Positions 18,187 through 25,572 of a DNA stretch of 64,000 nt are shown here, piece after piece. The stretch spans positions 334,165 to 398,164 of the forward strand of contig JAXHLR010000004.1 in NCBI GenBank assembly GCA_034521975.1, in the 5' to 3' direction. Each line of letters begins with the position of its first letter. Position 1 is the first letter of the stretch. The DNA comes from Acidimicrobiales bacterium (GTDB lineage Bacteria > Actinomycetota > Acidimicrobiia > Acidimicrobiales > SKKL01). Made by a program: the position numbers and the translations under genes. The notes beneath the pieces were generated by a model. That model saw nothing but the letters and a program-made list of their open reading frames with translations. It searched no databases and had not been told where the DNA came from.

Positions 18187-18292
18187 CGTCGAGCTGCCCC
18201 CGCCACGATGACTGAGCGACATGGCGAAGGTCCCGCGACGGAGCGACCATCTCCCCGGTTCGAGTCCTCGGCACAGGGGTAGGGTCGACACC

Positions 18293-20743
18293 ATGACCAC
18301 CGCCGCGAAGTCCACCACGTGGTGCCGGTGGTTCGCGGACCTGACCAACGACGACGTCGCCGAGGTCGGAGGCAAGAACGCCTCGCTCGGTGAGATGGTC
18401 CGCGAGCTCGGCGAACTGGGCGTCAAGGTGCCCGATGGCTTCGCCACCACCGCCGACGCGTACCGCACCTTTCTCACCGCGAACGATCTCGACGACAAGA
18501 TCGCCAAGGAGATCGGCCGCTTCCGCGACGGCACCAGGCTCTCCACCGTCGGCAAGAAGATCCGCGACCTGATCCTCAAGGCCGAGCTGCCCGGCCCGCT
18601 CGCCGAGGCGATCACCAGCCACTACGGCGAGCTGAGCCAGCGCGCCGGACGCCACGACGGCCTCGACGTCGCCGTGCGCTCCAGCGCCACCGCCGAAGAC
18701 CTGCCCGACGCCAGCTTCGCCGGCCAGCAGGACACCTTCCTCAACATCCGCGGTCCCGACGCGCTGCTCGACGCGGTCCGTCGGTGCTATGCATCGCTGT
18801 TCAACAACCGGGCCATCGCCTACCGCGAGGAGAAGGGGTTCGACCACCTCGAGGTCGCGCTGTCGGTCGGCGTGCAGCGCATGGTGCGCTCCGACGAGGC
18901 CAGCGCCGGGGTGATGTTCACCATCGACACCGAGACCGGCTTCCCCGACGCCGTGCTCATCGACGCCGCCTACGGGCTCGGCGAGTCGGTCGTCGGCGGC
19001 CTCGTCGACCCCGACGAGTACCGGGTGTTCAAGCCCCTGCTCCACGACCCCGACCGCCCCGGCCTCGTCCCCATCATCTCCAAGAAGCTCGGCACCAAGT
19101 CGACCAAGATCGTCTACGCGGAGGGGGGCGACGATCCCGGCGCCGATCCCACCGCGACCGTCGACACCGACGAGGCCGACCAGACCCGGTTCGTGCTCGA
19201 CGACCGCGCCATCATCGAGCTGGCCCACGCCGCGCTCACCATCGAGCACCACTACGGCCGGCCCATGGACATCGAGTGGGCCAAGGACGGTCCCGACGGC
19301 GACCTGTTCATCGTCCAGGCCCGTCCCGAGACCGTCGCCGCCTCCCGCCAGACCTCCAGCATCCACACCTACCGCATCCACGAGCACCCCGAGCCCCTGG
19401 TCACCGGGGAGGCCATCGGCCAGTCGATCGGTAGCGGCGAGGTCACCGTCATCGACTCCCCCGCCGACGGCGACAAGCTGCCCGACGGCGGCGTCCTGGT
19501 CACCGGCATGACCGACCCCGACTGGGTGCCGATCATGAAGCGCGCCGGCGCCATCGTCACCGACCACGGTGGTCGCACCTCCCACGCCGCCATCGTCTCC
19601 CGCGAGCTGGGCGTCACCGCGGTGATCGGCACCGGCGACGCGACCGAGCGGCTCAAGGGTGCCGGCGTCGTCACCGTGTCCTGTGCCGAGGGCAGCACCG
19701 GCAAGGTCTACGAGGGCGAGCTCGACTACGACGTCGTCGACCACGATCTCACCGACATCCCCGAGACCCACACCAAGGTCATGCTCAACCTGGCCGAGCC
19801 CGACGGGGCGCTGCGCTGGTGGCAGCTGCCCGCCGACGGCATCGGCCTGGCCCGCATGGAGTTCGTCATCGGCCAGCACGTCCAGGCCCACCCTCTCGCA
19901 CTCCTGCACCCGGACCGGGTCGAGTCCGACGACGACCGGGCCCGCATCGACGAACTGGTGCGCGGGTTCCCCGACCCCACGACCTACTTCGTCGAGACGC
20001 TCGCCCGCGGGCTGGCCTCGATCGCCGCGTCGCAGCACCCCCGCAAGGTGATCGTGCGGATGAGCGACTTCAAGACCAACGAGTACGCCGAGCTGGTCGG
20101 TGGGCGCGCCTTCGAGCCCCACGAGGAGAACCCCATGATCGGGTGGCGGGGCGCCAGCCGCTACTACCACGACAACTACCGCGACGGGTTCGCCCTCGAG
20201 TGCCAGGCCATCCGCCTCGCCCGCGAGACCATCGGGATGGACAACATCGTCGTGATGATCCCCTTCTGTCGGACCTTGACCGAAGCCGACGCCGTGCTCG
20301 CCACCCTCGCCGAGCACGACCTGATCCGGGGCGCCCACGGCCTCGAGATCTACGTCATGGCCGAGATCCCCGCGAACGCACTGCTGGCCGAGGAGTTCGC
20401 CGCCCACTTCGACGGGTTCTCGATCGGGTCCAACGATCTCACCCAGCTCGTGCTCGGAGTCGACCGCGACTCCGACATCCTCGGCAGCGAGTTCGACGAG
20501 TTCGACCCCGCGGTGCGCAAGGCGATCGAGATGATCATCGACGGTGGCCACGCCAGGGGCAAGCCGGTCGGGTTGTGTGGCCAGGCCCCGAGCGACCACC
20601 CCGAGTTCGCCGAGTTCCTCGTCGAGGCCGGCATCGACTCGATGTCGGTCACCCCCGACAGCTTCCTCTCGGTGAAGCAGCACGTGGCCACCGCCGAGCG
20701 CGAACATCGTCACGACCCGCGCTCGGAGGAGCATCGGGGCTGA
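18293..20743 (+). CDS. ppsA: Phosphoenolpyruvate synthase
   Basis: Converts pyruvate + ATP to PEP + AMP + Pi for gluconeogenesis. The 816 residues comprise the ATP-grasp domain (VGGKNASLGEM, AVRSSATAEDLPDASFAGQQ), the swivelling phosphohistidine domain with H431 in GGRTSHAAIVSRELG, and the C-terminal PEP/pyruvate barrel ending with catalytic C762 in GLCGQAPSD. It is slightly longer than the 792-residue E. coli enzyme. The ATG at 18293 was chosen for the family N-terminus (TWCRWFADLTNDDV). It is not PPDK, whose domain order and length differ. Confidence 0.95.
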   Translation: MTTAAKSTTWCRWFADLTNDDVAEVGGKNASLGEMVRELGELGVKVPDGFATTADAYRTFLTANDLDDKIAKEIGRFRDGTRLSTVGKKIRDLILKAELPGPLAEAITSHYGELSQRAGRHDGLDVAVRSSATAEDLPDASFAGQQDTFLNIRGPDALLDAVRRCYASLFNNRAIAYREEKGFDHLEVALSVGVQRMVRSDEASAGVMFTIDTETGFPDAVLIDAAYGLGESVVGGLVDPDEYRVFKPLLHDPDRPGLVPIISKKLGTKSTKIVYAEGGDDPGADPTATVDTDEADQTRFVLDDRAIIELAHAALTIEHHYGRPMDIEWAKDGPDGDLFIVQARPETVAASRQTSSIHTYRIHEHPEPLVTGEAIGQSIGSGEVTVIDSPADGDKLPDGGVLVTGMTDPDWVPIMKRAGAIVTDHGGRTSHAAIVSRELGVTAVIGTGDATERLKGAGVVTVSCAEGSTGKVYEGELDYDVVDHDLTDIPETHTKVMLNLAEPDGALRWWQLPADGIGLARMEFVIGQHVQAHPLALLHPDRVESDDDRARIDELVRGFPDPTTYFVETLARGLASIAASQHPRKVIVRMSDFKTNEYAELVGGRAFEPHEENPMIGWRGASRYYHDNYRDGFALECQAIRLARETIGMDNIVVMIPFCRTLTEADAVLATLAEHDLIRGAHGLEIYVMAEIPANALLAEEFAAHFDGFSIGSNDLTQLVLGVDRDSDILGSEFDEFDPAVRKAIEMIIDGGHARGKPVGLCGQAPSDHPEFAEFLVEAGIDSMSVTPDSFLSVKQHVATAEREHRHDPRSEEHRG

Positions 20744-20779
20744 TCGCCCAATTCGGACCAGACACGAGGGCGGACTCTG

Positions 20780-21238
20780 GTGGACCACGCCGAGCAACCG
20801 ATGCGCCGAGATCCTCCCGCGATGGCGCCGGCCACGACCACTGCCATCGTCGGTGTGGTCGCCTACAGCGTCGTCGTCGCCCGGATCGAACCGTTCACCC
20901 GCCCCTCCGAGGTGGCGATCGGTCTCGGCATCCTCGCGATCGCCGCCATCGCGGTGCGTGCCGGCTGGCACCGGCGGGGACCGACCGGCGCGCGGCTCCG
21001 AGCCCCACGGTCGTCGCTGGAACCAGGCTCTCGGCGATCTGGGTCGGTGCTGATCGCCGCCATCGGCTTGTTCCAGCTGGCCCAGTTCCAGTCCAATCCC
21101 CGCGAGCCCTATCCGACCCTCAGCTCGCTGGCCTCGATCGCCTTCGGGACATGGCCGGTGCGGGCCGCCGCGATCGCGGGGTGGATCGGCCTCGGCATCT
21201 ACCTCGTCGGGGCAGGTCCGAGGAAGCACCATCGATGA
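20780..21238 (+). CDS. Small multi-pass membrane protein
   Basis: A 152-residue protein with two hydrophobic segments near the N-terminus (TTAIVGVVAYSVVVA and AIGLGILAIAAIAV) and one or two near the C-terminus (SVLIAAIGLFQLAQF, AAAIAGWIGLGIYLVG). The C-terminal pattern resembles the following gene product and may be DUF6186-like. GTG at 20780 is the long start; ATG at 20822 would still include all membrane segments. Its stop overlaps the next ATG (ATGA), so the two are coupled. Function unknown. Confidence 0.7.
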   Translation: MDHAEQPMRRDPPAMAPATTTAIVGVVAYSVVVARIEPFTRPSEVAIGLGILAIAAIAVRAGWHRRGPTGARLRAPRSSLEPGSRRSGSVLIAAIGLFQLAQFQSNPREPYPTLSSLASIAFGTWPVRAAAIAGWIGLGIYLVGAGPRKHHR

Positions 21239-21477
21239 TGCGGGGACTGCCACCCGCCGACCGAACCACCAACCTGGTGATCTGGGTGGTGCTGTGGACC
21301 CTGTTCTTCGGCTGGACCGCGTTCACCGCCCTCCGCCACGACCTCCCGCGCTTCGCGACGCTGGTCTCGGCCTTCCGCCAGCGTCGCTGGGCTCGCTGGG
21401 CCCTGCTGGCGGCGTGGGCCTGGCTGGGCTGGCACCTGTTCGTGCGCACCTGGGTCGGCGCCCACGGCGAGCCCTGA
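21235..21477 (+). CDS. 80-residue two-TM membrane protein, DUF6186-like
   Basis: Begins MMRGLPPADRTTNLVIWVVL, has two hydrophobic helices, and ends with a basic stretch and WALLAAWAWLGWHLFVR, a pattern I associate with the small actinobacterial DUF6186 family. The ATG overlaps the previous stop by 4 bp, good evidence of a real coupled gene. Function unknown; the DUF name is from memory and tentative. Confidence 0.7.
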   Translation: MMRGLPPADRTTNLVIWVVLWTLFFGWTAFTALRHDLPRFATLVSAFRQRRWARWALLAAWAWLGWHLFVRTWVGAHGEP

Positions 21478-21486
21478 CGTTCGGGG

Positions 21487-22392
21487 TCATCCCCGCAGGG
21501 CCGGGCCGACCGTCTCGATGAAGCGGTCCATCACCTCGTGCTTTGCCACCCCCGCGGGGAGGGTGAAGTCGGGGACGATCAGCTCGTCGACCCCGGCGTC
21601 GCGGTAGTCAGCCACGATCTCCACCAGCTGGTCCGGGGTGCCGACGAGCGCCGCCCGGCCGATGTCACGTTCGCGCATCCTGGCCGCCGACGCCTCGTCG
21701 TCCATCACGAACAGCAGCCCCTGAGCCGACCGGGTGATCTCGGAGGGGTCGCGCCCGAGGTCCTCGCAGTGGCGATCGAGCACCGCGTTCTTGTGCCGGA
21801 GGGTGTCGGGGGTGCCCCACACGTTCCAGCGGTTGGCGTACTTCGCCGCGATGCGCATGGTGCGCTTCTCGCCTCCTCCGCCGATCAGCAGCGGTAGCGG
21901 GGAGCGCACCGGCTTGGGCTCGAGCGGCGCGTCGACCAACTGGTAGTGCGCGCCCGAGAAGGTCGTGGTGGGGTTGGCGAACAGCGAGGTGATGACCTCG
22001 CAGGCCTCGTCGAGGCGGTCGAGGCGACCCTTCACCGTCGAGAACTCGATGCCGTAGGCCCGGTGCTCGTTCTCCTGCCAGCCGGCCCCGAGACCGAGGA
22101 CGATGCGACCACCGCTGACGTGGTCGGCGGTGGCGGCCATCTTGGCCAGCACCGCCGGGTGCCGGTAGGTGTTGCCGGTGACCAGCACCCCGATGTCGAC
22201 CCGGGGCACCAGGGCAGCCAGCGCGCTCACCAGCGTCCAGCCCTCGTGCATCGGACCGGAGGTGTCCTCGGCGTTGGGCATGAAATGATCGACCACGTAC
22301 ACGCCGTCCCACCCGGTGGCCTCGGCGTGGCGGGCGCCGGCGAGGATGTCGTCCCACGGCTGTCCGTTGTTGGTCCAGAAGATGAAGCGCAT
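21487..22392 (-). CDS. LLM-class F420-dependent oxidoreductase
   Basis: TIM-barrel oxidoreductase of the luciferase-like family that typically uses coenzyme F420. The 301 residues include WDGVYVVDHF, the cis-peptide region GVLVTGNTYRHPAVLAK, GRIVLGLGAGWQENEH and PLLIGGGGEKRT, all typical of actinobacterial F420 members. It is 22 bp downstream of the VOC gene on the same strand. The substrate is unknown. Confidence 0.92.
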   Translation of the reverse strand: MRFIFWTNNGQPWDDILAGARHAEATGWDGVYVVDHFMPNAEDTSGPMHEGWTLVSALAALVPRVDIGVLVTGNTYRHPAVLAKMAATADHVSGGRIVLGLGAGWQENEHRAYGIEFSTVKGRLDRLDEACEVITSLFANPTTTFSGAHYQLVDAPLEPKPVRSPLPLLIGGGGEKRTMRIAAKYANRWNVWGTPDTLRHKNAVLDRHCEDLGRDPSEITRSAQGLLFVMDDEASAARMRERDIGRAALVGTPDQLVEIVADYRDAGVDELIVPDFTLPAGVAKHEVMDRFIETVGPALRG

Positions 22393-22414
22393 GGCCAGAC
22401 CGTACCGGGGGCAG

Positions 22415-22795
22415 TCAGGGCAGGTCGTGACAAACGGCTTCGATGTTGTGACCGTCGGGGTCGCGCACGAACGCGGCGTAGTAGCCGGGGTGGTACTCGG
22501 GCCACACCCTGGGGTTGTGCAGCACCTCGGCGCCCGCCACGACCGCTGCTCCGAAGAAGGTCCGCACCGCCTCGCGGTCGGCAGCGGCGAAGGCGATGTG
22601 GATCGGCCGGTTGGTGCCCTGGTCGACCAGGGGGCCCAGCCAGAAGCTGGGCTTGGCGCCGATGCCGTACCCGATCACCGCGCCGAAGTCCAAGACCCTG
22701 GAGACGCCCAGCGGCGCCAGCACCGCGTCGTAGAACTCGGAGCTGACCGGCACGTCGGCGCACTGGATCGACACATGGTCGAGCACCTCGCTCAA
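22415..22795 (-). CDS. VOC-superfamily (glyoxalase/dioxygenase-like) protein
   Basis: A 126-residue single VOC module with paired beta-alpha-beta-beta-beta motifs. Probable metal ligands lie in LDHVSIQ (His) and DGHNIEAVCH (Glu), with IHIAFAA in the middle strand. Close relatives are annotated as glyoxalase or bleomycin-resistance-like proteins, but no substrate can be assigned. It is the first gene of a two-gene unit with the LLM oxidoreductase and is divergent from the riboswitch-controlled gene. Confidence 0.88.
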   Translation of the reverse strand: MSEVLDHVSIQCADVPVSSEFYDAVLAPLGVSRVLDFGAVIGYGIGAKPSFWLGPLVDQGTNRPIHIAFAAADREAVRTFFGAAVVAGAEVLHNPRVWPEYHPGYYAAFVRDPDGHNIEAVCHDLP

Positions 22796-22937
22796 CCTAG
22801 TTGCCAGCAGCCCGAGACGCCCGCCGTGGCGATCTCAGGGGGCGCGAGAGAACTCATCACGTCCTTCAGGAATCGGTAACGCCGGCGGTCCCCGGTGCGT
22901 TCCCCCTGTTGAGTGGATCACTCCGATCGCTCCTTCC

Positions 22938-23012
22938 AAGCCGAACAGGCAACCCGTCAGCGATGACGGCAAGCAACGCCACGGGCCTCCCCGAGGCATC
23001 CGGGCTACCGAA
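22938..23012 (+). promoter_or_regulatory. Probable class I cyclic-di-GMP (GEMM) riboswitch
   Basis: The stretch has the order of elements of the GEMM-I aptamer: ACAGGCAACC; a perfect 6-bp stem CCGTCA/TGACGG (22954-22959, 22964-22969) closed by a GCGA tetraloop; the joining segment AAGCAACGCCACGGGCCT; a second hairpin GCCTC/GAGGC (22985-22989, 22993-22997); then ATCCGGGCTACCG. Published consensus features (GNRA-capped P1b, GACGCAAAGCC-like junction, GCCxCGGGxCU, CCGGGUUACCG) line up with these. A Shine-Dalgarno GGAG (23015-23018) follows within 8 bases and the ATG is at 23026, so control of translation is likely. CTCC at 22930-22933 could pair with that GGAG. Confidence 0.8.
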
Positions 23013-23025
23013 CTGGAGACACCTC

Positions 23026-23595
23026 ATGATGATCACCGAATTCCTCGCAGGGCTCGCCCTGACCACCAAGATCGCCGCGGTCACCGGCGCCGTGGCCGTC
23101 ACCGGCGCCGCCGCAGGAGCCGCCGGGGTCCTGCCCACCCAGGCAGAGTCCACGATCGAGGCTGACGTCGAGGCCGAGGCCGAGGTCGAGGTCGAGACCC
23201 CCGCCGGGCCGGCTGATGCGGACACCGTCACCACCCCGGAGGCTGCCAAGTTCGGCACCGCCGTGGCCGAGACGGCCCGCGAAGGCGGCGTCGACGGTCC
23301 CTCGATCGCAGCCGAGGCACGCACCCAGGGACAGGGCGGCGCCGATCAGGCGAACAGCACCCCGGCCGCGGACCACATCCCCGACGGCACTCCGACAGGT
23401 CCGCCGGACTCGCTGCCGGCCGAGGCTGACACCCGGGCCGAGACCGACACCCGGGCCGAGACCGACACCCGGGCCGAAGCCGAAGCCGAAGCCGAAGCCA
23501 AGGTCGAAGCCGAGGTCGGGACCTCCTCGACCCCCGAGCTCGACGAGATCCCCGACGATCTCGGTTCCGGAGTCGCCCCCGGTCCCAGGGGCTGA
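23026..23595 (+). CDS. Acidic low-complexity membrane-anchored or secreted protein under riboswitch control
   Basis: A 189-residue protein. Residues 1-37 form a hydrophobic signal or anchor (MMITEFLAGLALTTKIAAVT onwards), followed by a Glu/Ala/Val-rich stretch (43-60), a short ordered-looking part (KFGTAVAETAREGGVDGPSI, 75-94) and a repetitive acidic tail with ADTRAET-type repeats and AE dipeptides (133-165). It has no cysteines and no enzymatic motif. ATG at 23026 after GGAG is clear. The probable c-di-GMP riboswitch directly upstream suggests a role in surface, adhesion or lifestyle change, but that is inference. I do not recognise the family. Confidence 0.8.
   Translation: MMITEFLAGLALTTKIAAVTGAVAVTGAAAGAAGVLPTQAESTIEADVEAEAEVEVETPAGPADADTVTTPEAAKFGTAVAETAREGGVDGPSIAAEARTQGQGGADQANSTPAADHIPDGTPTGPPDSLPAEADTRAETDTRAETDTRAEAEAEAEAKVEAEVGTSSTPELDEIPDDLGSGVAPGPRG
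23428..23516 (+). repeat. Tandem 18-bp then 6-bp coding repeats
   Basis: GACACCCGGGCCGAGACC occurs at 23428-23445 and 23446-23463, with a third partial copy from 23464. It runs into four GAAGCC units and degenerate GAAGCC/GAGGTC-like units. The unit lengths keep the reading frame and encode the DTRAET and AE repeats of the acidic protein. Such tracts usually vary in copy number by slippage. Confidence 0.9.
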
Positions 23596-23683
23596 GCCAG
23601 GCGAAAACCACTCCATCGCATGACCTGTGAGCGGGTCGTCGGCCACCCGGCGATCCCGCTCACCGTCGCGATCGGGGCGACAC

Positions 23684-24943
23684 CTATGGATCGGGTGTCT
23701 CGGCCTGCAGGCGACGTCGGAGCAGGTCGAGCACCGAGATGGCCGAGAACTGCTGCACCCGGTGGCGGTCGCCGGGCATCCGCACCTGGCGGGACTCGAC
23801 CTCGTCGCCGAGCGCCAACCCGAAGAACACCGTGCCGGGACGCTGGTCCTCCTGGGGTTCGGGCCCCGCAACCCCGGTGACGGCGATGCCGACATCGGCA
23901 TCCAACCGTCGACGCACTCCGATGGCCATGGCCTCGGCCGCCTCGGCCGAGACGACGGGGCCTTCGGGTACGTCGAGCAGCGAGAACTTGACCGCTGACC
24001 CATAGGCGACGACGCCACCCCGGAACACCTTCGATGACCCGGGCACATTGGTGATGCGCGACGCGATCAGACCGCCGGTGACCGACTCGGCCACCGCCAG
24101 GGTGAGCCCCCGGTCCCCGAGCAGCGAGATCACGGCGTGCTCCATCGTCTCGTCGTCGACCCCGAAGACGATGTCGCCGACGATCTCGCGGACGATGGTC
24201 TCCTCCGCCGCGATCGCCTCGTCGGCCTCGGCCTCGGTGGGGGCCTTGACGGTGATCCGCACCTTGATCCCCTCGATTCCGCTGGCGAGGAACGCCAAGG
24301 TCGCCTTGGGCTCGGCATCGAGGCGTTCGATCTCGTCGTGGAGGAGCTCGGCCAGTCCCGACTCGGACTGGCCCCAGGTGCGCAGCACCCGGCTCTTGAT
24401 GACCGCCGTGACCCCAGCCCGGTCCTGCAGGTCGGGGATGACGGTGCCTGCCACCATCTCCTTCATCTCGTAGGGGACCCCGGGAACGGCGTAGACGACC
24501 TTGCCCTCGTACGGACCCGCCATCGGACAGACCAGGCCCGGCGCGGTGCCCGGCATCTCAGCGATGGTCGAGGCACCCTCGGGGATCAGAGCCTGACGCA
24601 GGTTGTTGGCCGACATCGTCCGGCCCCGCGATCCGAACATCGCTCGGATCCGTGCCTCGATCGCCTCGTCGCGAACCAGCTCGACCCCCATGACGTCGGC
24701 GAGGACCTCCCGGGTGATGTCGTCCTGGGTGGGACCCAACCCACCGCACATGATCACCGCGTCGCTGCGGTCGAGGGCCACCCGCAGCGCGCTCACCATG
24801 CGGTCGTGGTTGTCGCCCACCTTGGTCTGGAAGTGGCTGTCGATGCCTGCGAGCGCAAGGTGCTCACCCATCCACGACGAGTTGGTGTCGACGATCTGAC
24901 CCAACAGCAGCTCGGTCCCGACAGCGATCACTTCACAGCGCAT
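23684..24943 (-). CDS. cinA: CinA-family protein (NMN deamidase / ADP-ribose pyrophosphatase)
   Basis: The 419 residues contain an N-terminal MoCF-like domain (EVIAVGTELLLGQIVDTNSSW, CGGLGPTQDDITRE, YAVPGVPYEM) and a C-terminal CinA domain (AESVTGGLIASRITNVPGSS, VAYG, VTGVAGP). The C-terminal domain deamidates NMN in pyridine-nucleotide recycling; the N-terminal domain is a pyrophosphatase in some relatives. It lies downstream of pgsA. recA, which often follows cinA, lies 8 kb away here, separated by plus-strand genes. Confidence 0.95.
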   Translation of the reverse strand: MRCEVIAVGTELLLGQIVDTNSSWMGEHLALAGIDSHFQTKVGDNHDRMVSALRVALDRSDAVIMCGGLGPTQDDITREVLADVMGVELVRDEAIEARIRAMFGSRGRTMSANNLRQALIPEGASTIAEMPGTAPGLVCPMAGPYEGKVVYAVPGVPYEMKEMVAGTVIPDLQDRAGVTAVIKSRVLRTWGQSESGLAELLHDEIERLDAEPKATLAFLASGIEGIKVRITVKAPTEAEADEAIAAEETIVREIVGDIVFGVDDETMEHAVISLLGDRGLTLAVAESVTGGLIASRITNVPGSSKVFRGGVVAYGSAVKFSLLDVPEGPVVSAEAAEAMAIGVRRRLDADVGIAVTGVAGPEPQEDQRPGTVFFGLALGDEVESRQVRMPGDRHRVQQFSAISVLDLLRRRLQAETPDP

Positions 24944-25004
24944 GAGCGGTGAGGCTACCGGTAGCGCCGGCCCGGAGAACGACGAGGGGGCGCGCTGGGA
25001 GACC

Positions 25005-25559
25005 TCAGCCCACCTCGGCGGCCCGGCTGCCGTCGTAGAGGTAGTGCAGGCCGGTACCGACGGTGAGCACGACTGCGGCCCACAGGAGGCCGTCGGCCAG
25101 CCATGCCGGGTTGGATGCCAAGGGGATGAGGGCGAACCCCACCGCGAGCTGCTGGGTGAGGGTCTTGAGCTTGGCGCTGGTCCGGGCGGGGATCGTCAAC
25201 CCCCGGCGGGCCCAGTACGAGCGGTACATGCTGATCGCCACCTCACGCACGGCGATGAGGACCACTGGCACGAGCGCGAACCGCCCGATGGCGACCAGCG
25301 CAGCCATGGCGCCGAGCACCAGCACCTTGTCGGCGAGCGGATCGAGGAAGGCACCCGAACGGGTGGTGCCGTGACGGCGGGCGAGGTAGCCGTCGAACCC
25401 GTCGGTGAGGCACAGGAGCGTCCAGGCGGCGAAGACCCACCACGACGCACCGGCCTCGGTGATCGACACCAGCAGCACCGGCGAGATGAGCAGGCGCGCG
25501 ATGGTGACGTAGTTGGCCGGCGTCGCCAGCGCCGTCGGACCGAACGCCGTATCGGTCAT
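25005..25559 (-). CDS. pgsA: CDP-diacylglycerol--glycerol-3-phosphate 3-phosphatidyltransferase
   Basis: Integral-membrane CDP-alcohol phosphotransferase making phosphatidylglycerophosphate. The 184 residues contain the family signature in DGFDGYLARR followed by GAFLDPLADK, i.e. DGx2DGx2ARx8Gx3Dx3D, and about four or five hydrophobic helices. The ATG at 25559 is 13 bp after rimO. The order rimO-pgsA-cinA supports the housekeeping assignment over other CDP-alcohol transferases. Confidence 0.93.
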   Translation of the reverse strand: MTDTAFGPTALATPANYVTIARLLISPVLLVSITEAGASWWVFAAWTLLCLTDGFDGYLARRHGTTRSGAFLDPLADKVLVLGAMAALVAIGRFALVPVVLIAVREVAISMYRSYWARRGLTIPARTSAKLKTLTQQLAVGFALIPLASNPAWLADGLLWAAVVLTVGTGLHYLYDGSRAAEVG

Positions 25560-25572
25560 CGCCCCGCCGTCC

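Noticed and set aside
18250-18275. CCGGTTCGAGTCC before ppsA, another tRNA-like T-arm
   Set aside because: Stem pairing fails beyond two pairs and there is no surrounding cloverleaf.
17804-21253. Long minus-strand open frame of over 1100 codons opposite ppsA
   Set aside because: It is antisense to clear PpsA motifs, has repetitive Asp/Gly/Val composition typical of high-GC shadows, and has no domain.
23428-23516. Possible CRISPR or regulatory direct repeat
   Set aside because: The units are contiguous, in frame and coding, with no spacers.
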